A stretch of 64,000 nt of DNA from Sipunculus nudus (Eukaryota > Annelida > Sipuncula > Golfingiida > Sipunculidae), in contig CM049316.1 in NCBI GenBank assembly GCA_026874595.1, positions 34,791,339-34,855,338 on the forward strand. The letters run 5' to 3'. The notes below the pieces were generated by a model, which was given only the letters and a program-made list of their open reading frames with translations, was not told where the DNA came from and did not search any database. Numbering within the stretch: position 1 is the stretch's first letter; each line of letters starts with the position of its first letter. The translations under genes and the position numbers were made by a program. Shown here piece by piece: positions 22,102-32,942 of this stretch.

Positions 22102-24950
22102 TACTTCTATATATATGTGCATGTGTGTATGTGTATTATAATAGGAGACTAGCTTAAACTTGCACAGTATGAGTGATATTAGTAATTTACTCAAACAAAA
22201 TACTTTTATCGTGAGGGGAAAACGTCCAATAGGCAATTTACGTGGGATCAATAGTCACTAGAATATTCATTATAATAATACCCTAAAATCACCACGGTCG
22301 CGTTTGAACTGACAGGTGATTAATCTAAATATAGATATAAAACATAGGTTGTTCATTCAAATATTGTTTTCAACAGGAACCACACAAACCATGATATTGA
22401 CCGCAGCTCGAAACCAAAGCCCTCAGAACGTTTGGCCTTTTATTGGACTCAGGCAAATTAGATCGTGTATTCATAACCAGTATATAAAACCTGTCCTAAG
22501 TTCCAAGTATGAATTACAGTGGTCATGTTCTTATACACGATGTGCTCTGCAACAAACTGGAATTCGAAATGGCTCATGCCAATAAAATAAAGAAGAATGT
22601 CATTACCGTAAAGGTTCCTATATATTGTTTTTGCCGTGTAGGTCCCAAGATGACGCAATCTCAGCTTCATCCTGACCTTGGTATTACAGACCATCTTTTT
22701 GGTCATAGATTGAACTTTTATATCTCCACAGTTGGATGGATCTGTCAAACTTAGTTTAGATCTATGATACACATGGGCTTGGCTTGTATGATTGATAAAC
22801 AATATACACTATACATACATAAACTATATATTTTTTATATTTCGTATGACATTTTGAAGTTGATATTTCATTCATCAGTAGCAACGATTCACTAAAACAC
22901 ATTTAACATTTCAGTCAATGGATGATTATTGTTACTTATATTTGCTTGGCTGTATATCGTGAGATTTATTCCGTTGGGAATAGGCTTAGAGGGGTCGGTC
23001 AATTTATTTCTATATCCTAATTGGGAAGAACCCTTTTATTTGTGGGAGAACCCTCTCAGGCTCCCCGTTGAGTGCAAACCACCGATTTCAATGTTTTATA
23101 TTTTTATATTTATTTTTTTTTCTTCTGCCATTTTCCGTTTGCTTTGGGTCTTCAATATGGTTTATATTCTCTTGCGAACCCTCAGCGGTTGTGTACATCA
23201 AGTATATAATTTCTGTTTCAACCAATGTTATATTCCTCAATACAAAATATTCAAATATCAGAGTCGATAACACAGATGGCAGCTATAACAAGTTTACTAT
23301 GTTGTTAGGCCTGATAGTCAAAAGACAAGAGATGTCCTGGTTTTCGGTTGATCCGACGAAACATATGTCAGTCGCTAGGAGCTGTTTATAGATCAAGAGA
23401 TAAAAGAAAATACCCCGTCTAGCCATGTAGGTTTCATTCCAGCGGGAACCGCGGCAGACGACATATAGTTAGCAGACGACATTGACTTGAAAGCTTTCGT
23501 ATCGATTGCGCAGAATTGCGAAAGCATATACTTAAGTGGGCAACAATGGGAAACTGGCCCTTGTACCAAGACGGCCACAGAGCGCCTAATTCATGCTGGC
23601 AGCTGTAGAAAAGGGTCTCGGGTTTATACTTTAATACGTCTCCTGCTACGATTTCCACTCTTCCTAATTTGAGGAAGAAATTTTATATAGAGACTGATAA
23701 TAGCTTTATTACTATTTCTGTAATCATATGACCTTTCATCAGTTTCTCCGGAGATAATTTACCATTGTTTGTAAACATATGTGTAAACAATATTTTTTCC
23801 AGCATTTATAACATTAAAATTTATACCAAACAGAATTTAATTTGTTTAAACGTCTTTTAATACCAGTGTTTAGAAATGATACGCCAGTACCAATGGGTTG
23901 GAAAATAAATTAGCATAGACATAATGTATGTATGACCCATTTCCTTATAAGTAATATCCAATATCAGCGCTTTTATTTTCTTCTGCTCAATTTAATTTCA
24001 GCATTTTTATTTGATATTTTAGACATTCTGTGATTAAGCCGTAATATGTTCACTAATTATAAACAGAATGATGGCTAATCAGAATATTCCATGCACGTAA
24101 GGGTTAATGAGGTTCACGCTGAGACAAAGAGACAATTAACTCAAACAGGGGCACGGCAATATAAACTATGCAGCAATTTGTTACATTATCCGTTCTTTTG
24201 GTAATTTGTAATTCAAACACGGCTTTTAATTACATAAAATGCGGCTTTCTAGTACGTTATTTATTCATGTGACGGTTTTGATTGTTATAAGTACTTTTCA
24301 AGGACAGGGTATTTTTAAACCCTTATTACAATGTCATTTATCATGATTTCACTCTAAGCCTGTTGCACTCTAGGACAGCTTGACTTCCCTTGTATATTTC
24401 ACAGATAAGATATGCAACTTTGGAAAATTTTTACTCCACTGAACTTCGTTAACAGACCTTTTACGACTCACTATGGCCAGCTTCCGGCGAAACGTGACAC
24501 TGACTCTTCGGGGCTGTTATTTAGAGAGGAATAATCATATTTTTCATTTTTAAATAATAATCTATCTTATCTTACCCTTAACCTATCTTTATCGGTTAGA
24601 TTTCTGTTGGATGCGCTGGCTTTTGCTAGCGCTCATTTTATAAAATTAACTCTACTTCCCATGTGACCCGTACATAGTCGCTTTCATAACTTCCAGTGCG
24701 CATGCCTAAGGAGACGGCCTATACTGGCTCGCCTTGCAGTAGGAAGTGAAAAAGAAGGATAAGGGATTTTTTTTTCTTTTTTTTTATTCACCTTTATGCA
24801 GTATTTTAGGTGTTGTATATCTTTATTTAATATTGATTATTGCTATTTTATATAAATACGACATCCTTCCTTGGTGTCTCACGGTTCAGCCACGGCAAGC
24901 CATGACGTCGCAGTGTCGGGAAAGAATGTGATGAAATTGAAGACCGCGTT
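22102..24950. other. Unassigned; overlapping open frames at 22.3-22.8 and 22.9-23.4 kb
   Basis: Open frames of 80-114 codons overlap on both strands at 22316-22802 and 22929-23391. None shows a domain I recognise, and neither strand is favoured, so I do not call a gene. The remainder is A+T-rich and featureless to me. Confidence 0.35.
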
Positions 24951-24959
24951 ATCCTGACG

Positions 24960-26010
24960 TTCGCGGCTCCTTCTCCCTACAAGATTTCACGTTCATCTAC
25001 GGTACTGCTACAACTATAACCACGTTTGATTAGACTACTTCGCTAAAACGCAGACTGCTGTAGATTGACGTAGATGGGCCAGGCTCTTCCGATAAATTTC
25101 CACGTTCTCGCTGGATTCACACTACAACGTTTTGACGGACGTTTACCGACGTTAGGACAAACGTCTAGCTCCCCTGGTAAAAGATGATGTTCGTTGACGA
25201 AAGGTGGCGAACGTCATTGTCTTTGAATTTTTTTCAACATGCTGTACATTTGCCTCCGTTTGGAAATAAACCTTGGTGAAAGTTGTTGGCGATTGTTGGC
25301 ATTGATACTAGGCAAACACTGAGATATGTGTTCATTCCAAAAAGCTCCAGAATGTCAGTAAGCGTATAAAACCGCTGAGTTTTTTTTTTTTTTTTTTTAT
25401 TTTTCGTTGCCTGATGCTGACCTAAGCTAACCTACGAGTATTCGTTCGCCTATGTTAAAAATGAATCGGGGACCTCTGCACTCATTTGGAAAAAGTTTAC
25501 ATACGCTTAAAAAATGCAACGCTAACAAACGATGCCAGACGCTAGCAAACGTTCATAAAATTGGATATGCGCTAGACTGAAAAAGTGTTAAAAATCCTTC
25601 CAGCGAACGTAATTTCGCCGACGTTTAGGCTCATTTGACCGACTGTTCAAAAGCTGAATAAGGCTGGTAAAAACCGTTTGTAGTGTGAATCCACCATCAG
25701 GTGCTGGTGCTATTGTTTTCTACTGTGACCGCCCCCTGTGTCACGGAAACGTCACAGAAATCACGTTTCTATGGTATCCTACGGTATTGGGCCACGTTTT
25801 GAGGTGACATTTGCCGTGGTCCAACTCCCATGGTTTGACACCCAAAATCAGTATCACCCATGGGGCCATAAGGGGCACATTTCTTCACTAGGGACCAGAT
25901 TCTCTACCGTTCGTTTTGAACATTTCAAATAGGACGTGGACTCATCATGACAACCTACTTTCATTCACGTCCTCCCTAGGTGTCCTACGGTAAAAGCCAC
26001 GTTCTACGTG
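24960..26010 (-). repeat. CGT-rich dispersed repeat R2, interrupted
   Basis: Aligns in inverse orientation with 40230-40910 and 50750-51180. Shared blocks include CCACGTTCTCG, TATGGTATCCTACGGTAT, CGTTCGTTTTGAACATTTCAAA, CATTCACGT and CCTACGGTAA. The copy is split by the element at 25112-25694. No coding function is evident, and an open frame at 25738-25932 is part of the repeat. Confidence 0.65.
25112..25694. mobile_element. ~580-bp TIR element nested in R2
   Basis: The left end TGGATTCACACTACAACG and the right end CGTTTGTAGTGTGAATCCA are inverted repeats of about 18 bases with one indel. The interior has no long open frame, so it is a non-autonomous miniature element. It interrupts R2 between CCACGTTCTCG and GTGCTGGTGCTATTG; the uninterrupted order is seen at 40.8 and 51.1 kb. 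A target duplication was not identified. Confidence 0.7.
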
Positions 26011-26060
26011 TCCGCCCGAGACCTTCAAGAACGTGAGACCTATGCGTAAGTCTGTACTTG

Positions 26061-26414
26061 AGTCATGACACGTGTCATAGACGAGAACTCACTCTAACAG
26101 CCTTCTGTCCTATCGCATCACTACAAAGATAAACAGTGGGTAATCTCGAAATTATGCTGTGATGGATTAATACAAATGATTGTATATGTGTTCATGCGGT
26201 CAAAACTTGCAAGGACATTTAGCTTATAGTGGAGGTAAAACGGAAATTTTATCGCACAAGTTAGGTGTTGTTAGAAAATACACAAACATATCGAGTGCGG
26301 CCTCCCATCTACAATTGCTGCTATGGATCTATTTCCCGGCTAATTCGTCTCAGTCCGGTCCGTTCTGTTTTTTCTTCTCTCCATTAAACATCTTAAACCT
26401 TATTTCACTTGTAG
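26061..26414. other. No gene or clear element recognised
   Basis: Unassigned sequence leading into a microsatellite. The open frame covering 26180-26635 spans the microsatellite and is not supported as coding. Confidence 0.35.
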
Positions 26415-26443
26415 CTCTCTCTCTCTCTCTCTCTCTCTCTCTT

Positions 26444-26516
<73 letters not shown>

Positions 26517-26517
26517 C
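26415..26517. repeat. (CT)n(TA)n(TG)n compound microsatellite
   Basis: Three successive dinucleotide tracts: CT to about 26442, TA to about 26487, TG to 26517. Confidence 0.95.
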
Positions 26518-28554
26518 TGCACCAGTGAAGTTTTGTGTGCTTTGCTATGCTAAAAATGACGAATCAAAGTCTAAAAAGGCATTTGTTTTACAAGTTTTTA
26601 ACAAAAATAGTTTAAAGAGTTGTTCTTTACTTTAGAATGACGACCCCAAAAGACCTCAGATGTTTTCTAAAAGGAGTTTTACTGTGGAACTGAAAGGTTT
26701 GAAAATAGTTGCTACAATAACTAAGTGATAAATGGAATTGGTTGTCCATGGGGATATCTGTCCGTACGCAAAGTGTTCCTGTCTGCGGACGATGAGCTCT
26801 AAATGAGGCCCCCGAAGATCAGATTTTCCCAGTAGTCCATTACCGTCTATATAGCATGTCATCCGTCATACATGTCACTTCCTTTCAATGTATCGGGTCT
26901 CCGCTGACAGGTATATCATATACGTGTATTTTTCTTCAATACAACCAAGAAACAGTTAATTACACAATTACCAGACAAAGGTTTAGATTCCTCTGAGAAT
27001 TTATCTCCGGCAGAGGTTTAATTAAATCAGGTACATGTAATACTTCATATGTTATTATAACAGTAAGGTCACACGGCCGGTCAATTTAAAAAAAAAATAA
27101 TTTTTTAACCTTCCGTCTGTAATGTATGGCCAATCTAACATTAGAGAGAAACCAATTTGATTTTGTGGCCACGCGGTCGAAGGTCAGGGTCACAAAATCC
27201 AATCCTTCAAAAAGCTCTTTGACGCATTTAAACCAAGTAGTTAATCAAAAAATTCCATTCTTCCTCATTTTGGACGGAAATAGTTTATAAATTTTAGGTC
27301 AAAATTTAGGTTAAAAAACCCTATTGACGTATTCTGAGCCAATATTTTCATCCGAAACCTTAACTTTGCATATAGGAAGCTGCCAGGAGTAACTGAAACT
27401 TTTGATATAGCATGGTAAAAAGCCATTGTCACAGTACCCACTCTTATAAAAAGTTTGTGGAGCCAAACTTTTCTTTCTATACCTTCCACCTACCAGTACA
27501 TGAATCCTATTGAATTTAAGGTCACAAGGTCAAAGGCCAAAGTGATGGGATGTCCTACTGATTTTCACACTGATCACGTAGCCTTATGGCGCCCCCGCTG
27601 TCTTTGTTAATAAAATGTCTGGAGGGTCATGGCGGAGGAAAACCCTTTCCGGCTTGAGCACAGCAATCTGTACTATCTGGAAATTTGCAATTAAGCCGGG
27701 TCAAAAGGAAATAGTATTCTACAGAATCAGCGCTCAATTATTGCGCCCCCACCCCCACCCCACATCCCCGGGAGTTCATAACCCTCGATTTCAATTTTTT
27801 TTTACAACGGGAATTGTTTATTTGTTCTAAATCTCCAGTATGACTCCAATTTGTAACTTCGCCTAATTCCCGTCACTCCGTTGCATATTCTGTATTATCG
27901 TTCATTTGCTGGCTTCCCGTAGGAGAGGGGTTATGAGGCTTTGAGTGCAACCATCTGGTTCTTAACTCTCATACATTGAGCATTTAATATTAATGGGTTA
28001 CTTTTACAAGCAGAATTATGCCAGTAATGCACTCTGGCAATACTCTATTCCGCTTGTTTAATTTGCAAAACTGGCATCAATTATTAAATGTTCCATATAC
28101 AGATTTTAGTGTCTGCATGATAAACGCCAACAGGCAACAGCCGTGTTTTAGTGTTTAAAAGATATGACGACACGTTAATGCTTCGGGTAGGCTTGTGTGG
28201 AATTATAAATTAGCCATGCATTGATAAAGGGACAGAAATACGACACGCAAAAGTAAGAGAAGCGTCCAAAGGCACAAGTGTGCGGAGACAGTTTGGCGGC
28301 GATTGCAAACATGGCGAGAAGGAAGAGACTGATGAAATTTCGCATATGTGTAACTTTCATGACGGATCGGAAAATATTATTATCACTCATTCCGACCAGT
28401 AAATTTTCAAGAATTTATATTAAGGTAACAATTCCCGCTCGAATCATATTATTGGTCTTAGATTCCGAAAACTTATTTATTTTGTGTGGTCTTCGTATTA
28501 ACTCAAATTTACAGTAGTTCGCTTTCCATATATAAGAAAATATAATGTTTTAGC

Positions 28555-28555
<1 letters not shown>
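26518..28555. other. Unassigned; AGGTCA-rich patch
   Basis: No gene recognised. Between 27060 and 27540 the sequence repeatedly contains AGGTCA/GGTCAC-type words, for example GAAGGTCAGGGTCAC near 27178 and AAGGTCACAAGGTCAAAGG near 27518. This probably reflects a degenerate repeat rather than functional binding sites. Confidence 0.4.

Positions 28556-28605
<50 letters not shown>
28556..28605. repeat. (TA)n microsatellite
   Basis: About 50 bases of TA dinucleotide. Confidence 0.95.
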
Positions 28606-28607
<2 letters not shown>

Positions 28608-29033
28608 GTACCATATAGATAACATGCCAGGCCTAATCTGGATTCTTTTGATCGTGGTAAATTTAATTAAGTTTATAAGACGAACGAGGTGAATCGGCGC
28701 GGATCAAATGACAAATCGACCACATATATCTTACACGTGTACAAAAACCTAATGGAGGCTTAATTTAGCTTTGTTTGTGCAGAGCAACTCGATTTTTTTT
28801 TCTTTATCAGACGACCATGCAACATCGCTACAATAAGGAACGATATTTAACAGCCGAGGAAAAATTAATTGGTGCATTTGCATAGTGAGGATTTAAATAG
28901 TAGTTTTTGATTTGATATTGGTAGTAGTAGTAGCAGACATAGAAGAGGAGGAAAAAGAGCAGGGTAAAAGCAGTTTAATCATCTTGATGGAGCTCACCTC
29001 ACAATGTGAAAAGTATTGGACAAAACGTGTGCT

Positions 29034-29035
<2 letters not shown>
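28606..29035. other. No gene or clear element recognised
   Basis: Contains a short GTA/GAGGA-rich purine patch near 28920-28970 but no recognised gene. Confidence 0.4.

Positions 29036-29088
<53 letters not shown>
29036..29088. repeat. (TA)n microsatellite at 3' edge of Penelope-like element
   Basis: About 53 bases of TA. It lies directly beyond the presumed 3' untranslated end of the minus-strand Penelope-like element, so it may be the insertion target or have arisen with the insertion. Confidence 0.9.
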
Positions 29089-29091
<3 letters not shown>

Positions 29092-29758
29092 GGCAGTGTT
29101 ACCCTCCGATGTAAAGTGCTCTATGGCCCACAGACTAGGCCAGAGAGGTATTAACTCTGAATAAAAACAACACTGTAAATTCACTACAGTCTGTTTCACG
29201 GGATGCGACCCGATCATCAGGTGAATGTTGTTAGAATGAAGCTAACAGCGTGGTTTGAAAATCCGAGACTTTACGAGATTATGCTTTGTGCGTATTGGGG
29301 GAACATTTAATGACTGACATTGATCCTATTGTCCTCTGGGGCACAATAGGATTGGTCGGGGTACACGTGCGATACTGGAACATAACAGGGCACAGAGGTT
29401 TATTGTGGTTTTAATGTTTATAATTAATACAAAGATATTTTACCAAGAAGCCCATTAGCAAGTAAGCTGATATTTAATAGGGTCCTGGGTACAGTAACAT
29501 TTCAGTAGTATACACATATGATATAAATATACAATACACATATACTATGAAAATATACAATTCAAAAGGCAAATATACAATATAAAAAGGAATATAAAGG
29601 CAAATGTACTATACTCATACCAAGTGGTGCAGGTCTCCCAGCTGGAGGTCGTAAAGCCCCTTAGACCAGGATAAATTAGAACTTTTCTGTCATCCAATGG
29701 ACTCCACGAGCCAGCAGTGAGAGAGCAACCACCTGAACAGTCTGCCCAGCACGTGCCC

Positions 29759-29769
29759 GGGGGGGGGGG
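29759..29769. repeat. G11 homopolymer run
   Basis: Eleven consecutive G within the 3' untranslated part of the Penelope-like element. Confidence 0.9.
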
Positions 29770-29804
29770 AGAGATGAGCGAGCACGTATAAATTAGTATG
29801 AATG

Positions 29805-30831
29805 CTAGATTTTAAAACATTTCAGAGTGATTTTTTTTTGGTGGCGGTACTTAGAGAGAATTTCAGCTCTTGAGTTCAACAATGATCCGGGGGGGGGGGG
29901 GGGGGGGCGTTGCTATAAGTAGCTTTTCAGACAAGCAGAGATCACACTTCCTGGTCCCACAGAAGTAAGGTGCTTCCTTGGCAGATATTTCCCAGGAGAG
30001 CTTGTAATTGATATTGTTGTCTTTTAGTAACCAAATGTGTTTAGACAGTTCAGTATTTTTAGCGTGAGATCTGTTACGAAAGGATTGCTTGTGGTTATTG
30101 TATCTTGTCTTGAAATCACCTTCAGTACACCCTATGTAGTGTTTCACGTCATTATCTGTTCTAACTGTTGCCTTATAGACAATGCATTTCAGCTGACACT
30201 GACCATTCATAGGACATTCGTCTTTTTTACGGCAGTTACATTGTTTTTGGGGTACATTCACAGCATTGTCAGAATTTAAAACCTTCATATTATGTTTGCT
30301 GATCAGGTTAGACATGTTGGGTAGACAGCTATAGCTAATTTTCAAATTGTTCCTGTTGAATAACCTGTGGGACCTGTAATGTTTAGGGAAGTGTTTGTCA
30401 ACTAGTTTCATGAATTGTCTGCCAATGTTGGTTTTTACATGACGGCTGTAGGTGGGATTGAACCATATTATTTTCCTTTTCCTGTTTCTTTTGCTTTTCA
30501 CTGTAGGTTCAACATATTTTAAGCTTTCTGAGAACCCGCTTTTCGCTAGAGCTTTGTCATACATGGGTTTGGCTTTCATAAATAGCTCTTTATTGCAGGA
30601 GTTGTCAGATACACGCTTGCTGATCATCATAGGTATCTGCTTAATAATAGTTGGTGGGTGATTGGATTGTGCGTGGATATAGAGCGGGTCATTGTTCGGT
30701 TTTCTGTAAGGGTAGAAGATGTCATTTTGGAGGTCAAATGTTACGTCTAAGAAATCTGTGCAGGTCAGGTTAGTTTCAATTAAATATAGAAACCTCAACT
30801 TCTCTTCCCAGCAGTTAGCCCCCTCCGTTAA
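29805..30831 (-). pseudogene. Penelope-like RT C-terminus plus GIY-YIG endonuclease, truncated and frameshifted
   Basis: The open frame runs from 30831 to the stop at 29863; the first possible start codon in it is a TTG at 30798, used here as residue 1. Domains in order: the RT C-terminal block FLDVTFDL (16-23) and KPNNDPLYIHAQSNHPP (33-49); SDNS (64-67); a cysteine cluster C187/C189/C195/C201/C205 typical of the linker in Neptune/Poseidon-type elements; then GIY-YIG with Tyr208, YIG at 221-223, Arg232 in FKTRY and Glu250 in TELSKHIW. In life such proteins copy RNA into DNA and nick the target. Here the catalytic RT palm is absent, so the copy is dead. The 19-base G run (29889-29907) becomes a proline run and shifts the frame. 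The other frame beyond it continues to a TAG at 29805-29807 and reads a family-like tail, LLNSRAEILSKYRHQ. Family assignment is firm; the exact clade is not. Confidence 0.88.
29889..29907. repeat. G19 homopolymer run causing frameshift
   Basis: Nineteen consecutive G, coding on the minus strand as proline codons. The length is probably unstable in vivo and error-prone in sequencing, so the frameshift may be an assembly error. Confidence 0.9.
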
Positions 30832-31254
30832 TTACATGACCGTTCATCTCTATAGGAAGCCCGTGGAGCGAAATCTCTTCTGGCGATCTCAGGCTCAATC
30901 AATCAAGTCCTGGCCTTGTAATCCACGTTTTCTGTTTCTTTGGAAACTACAGGTAATTGCTGCAGCTGGTAATAATTATCAAAGACAGGTAGTACATTAC
31001 CGCAGAAAAAAGGGCAACAGGGAACAGTGGATATATAACGCCGCTCATCTAACCAGACGGAAGGTGCACGTAATGCGTGTTTTACGTCATGGGCCTTGCT
31101 GCTGATAATACGAGTGGCTGACAATCCACAGGGTTCATACAAGATCCACCCCTACCCCTCCAGAGCGTAAATTTCTCTTTATGAAATGATGACAATAACA
31201 CCTTCCATACCCTCAACATTTTGTTTCATCCCACCATATATTATTGGATAGGGC

Positions 31255-31256
<2 letters not shown>
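30832..31256. other. No gene or clear element recognised
   Basis: Sequence upstream of the truncated Penelope-like remnant. I see no reverse-transcriptase core in any frame here, which supports a true 5' truncation. Confidence 0.45.

Positions 31257-31336
<80 letters not shown>
31257..31336. repeat. (TA)n microsatellite
   Basis: Eighty bases of TA dinucleotide. Confidence 0.95.
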
Positions 31337-31339
<3 letters not shown>

Positions 31340-31569
31340 GTTCAACACTTTTTGTTTGATTAAACATTTAATAACATATCAAAGGCTTATATTTGTGGCA
31401 TTTTTTTTCTTAGTATGAGACGCTTAGTTATTAATTTAATAACAGAATTATGTTGAAAGTGCATTTTCTCCCACTTACAATTAACCAATTCAGCATTAAC
31501 CATGCGCTACTTTTAATGGTAAGGCCACGGAAAATAGTTGTTAAACGGACTTTATACCCAAAGTTATAA

Positions 31570-31690
31570 ATTAAAGTTCTGCTGAGTGAAAGTCATCTGA
31601 CCAACACCGATTACTTTTTGTCCAACATTGGAACTTAACTTCATATCCAGGAGGTCGTGTAAAATCTCCTATAAAACCGATTTCATGCAC
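31570..31690 (+). repeat. Short fragment of composite repeat R1
   Basis: GCTGAGTGAAAGTCATCTGA, then CACCGATTACTTTTTGTCC and AAAATCTCCTATAAAACC, parallels the left end of R1 at 17105-17260. About 120 bp remain. The stretches around it (31337-31569 and 31691-31995) show nothing I recognise. Confidence 0.5.
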
Positions 31691-31999
31691 AGTAATGTAG
31701 ACACAGTATATTCATAATTATATGAATTATTAGATATTCGCGCAATATCTTTATTTAAAGAGAATTCAAAAGAAAATTTATTAGTTTGGAATTCTTATTC
31801 ATCATCTTCCAATGATCATATAAAAAATCACATTCTGAATGGTTGATTGTTTACTTCTGTTGATCGGTGGAAATTCAAGATGGTTTCGTTTTCTCGATAA
31901 TTTCCCTTTCGCAAATATCGCGAATTTCACACCCTTGCGAACGAAAAAGGCAATCCCATAGTTAAGCCACCGTTTATGCGTGTACACACACATACATAC

Positions 32000-32601
32000 T
32001 GTTACGGAACTAAATAACAACAGATCACGTAGTCGTGAGGAGCATAAATTTTGTTACGGAAATAAATAAAAATCAGATTCTGTAACACTAGGCAGCGTGA
32101 AATTTCTAGGAGAGTGTTTCTTTGTTAACAAATAATTATAATTGATTCTTAAAACAATCCTAACATTACAATACACTAAATCAATACAATTACACAGTAA
32201 AACATACAAATGTACAGAACCAGAGTGTCCGAATCCTAGGCTTTAATTCTTGATACCACAAATGTTACAGCTCAACAAGTCCTTTAAGACATATAATCAA
32301 GATGAACAGTTAACGCAAATCTTTTCAGCGAATAGTAGTCCAATTCGATCCCGAAATCAATCTTTTGTAAGCCAAAAGTGAAGTTCTGGTAATAGTCCCA
32401 AAGGCAAACTGAAGACTGAAAAAAATCTGTTACAAAGTACATCTAGAACAAAAAACGCTGTTTTTCTACACATCAGACCCCACACGTGGGCCAGGCCAAC
32501 TCGCACGTCGTAACGGGCTAAGCCGGCCTAACAGGCACATGTTATACTCCTGCCTTACACGAATCAGAATGTCAACAGCGCACAATGAAAGAGACACCTG
32601 T

Positions 32602-32605
<4 letters not shown>
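32000..32605 (-). mobile_element. Solo LTR, copy 2, reversed and internally deleted
   Basis: On the plus strand it starts TGTTACGG and ends CCTGTAACA; on the minus strand it aligns along its length with the LTRs at 8911 and 60538. It is flanked by ATAC (31996-31999) and ATAT (32606-32609), a 4-bp duplication with one mismatch, the right copy merging into a (TA)n tract. It is shorter (606 bp) because the stretch between GTTCTAGATGT and AACAGATTTT, which holds the TATA box in the other copies, is deleted. No internal retrotransposon sequence adjoins it. Confidence 0.85.
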
Positions 32606-32687
<82 letters not shown>

Positions 32688-32709
32688 ATTTATATATATT
32701 ATATATATT
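32606..32709. repeat. (TA)n microsatellite with TTTA interruptions
   Basis: About 104 bases of TA with occasional TTTA. It begins at the end of the reversed solo LTR. Confidence 0.95.
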
Positions 32710-32861
32710 CTTTTGCTAAAAGAAACCAGTAATTTAATGCAAAGAGAACTTAGACTTAAACAAACCCAACCATCAAAAGTTTCTAAACGATGGCTTAGGA
32801 TTTACACTTATTTAGCTGCTGTTATATACACTTCAGTGTGGTTCAACATCCCCTTAGCTTT

Positions 32862-32942
32862 TACCGCTGCTTTGTCCAAGTCTCCTTCGCTTTAACCGTT
32901 GCTTTGTCAAGATCTCCTTCGCTGAAACCGCTGCCCTGTATT
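32862..32942 (+). repeat. 31-bp tandem repeat, about 2.5 units
   Basis: TACCGCTGCTTTGTCCAAG followed by TCTCCTTCGCTT, repeated with small changes at 32893 and partly at 32925. It lies just before the large duplicated segment. Confidence 0.7.

Larger units (their letters stand above)
29089..30831 (-). mobile_element. 5'-truncated Penelope-like retroelement
   Basis: Minus strand. The coding remnant at 29805-30831 is followed by about 700 bp of 3' sequence. Near the far end (about 29165-29222) the minus strand reads CACCTGATGATCGGG, then CATCCCGTGAAACAGACTG. That is the same kind of CCTGATGA...CCCG.GAAAC block I know from the 3' regions of Penelope-like elements. The element ends against the (TA)n tract at 29036-29088. 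Upstream of 30831 the frame hits a stop (30832-30834) and the reverse-transcriptase core is missing, so the element is truncated at its 5' side. Two long G runs (29759-29769 and 29889-29907) lie within it. Confidence 0.75.

Noticed and set aside
22458-22802. 114-codon minus-strand frame overlapping two plus-strand frames
   Set aside because: Frames on both strands are equally open and none shows a recognisable domain, signal peptide or codon signal that I can judge.
26180-26635. 151-codon plus-strand open frame
   Set aside because: It runs through a CT/TA/TG compound microsatellite, giving SLSLSL, IYIYIY and CVCVCV stretches. Its length is due to the repeat, and no domain is visible.
27060-27540. 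Nuclear-receptor response elements (AGGTCA direct repeats)
   Set aside because: The words are numerous and irregular in what looks like a degenerate repeat. No promoter or gene is nearby to give them meaning.
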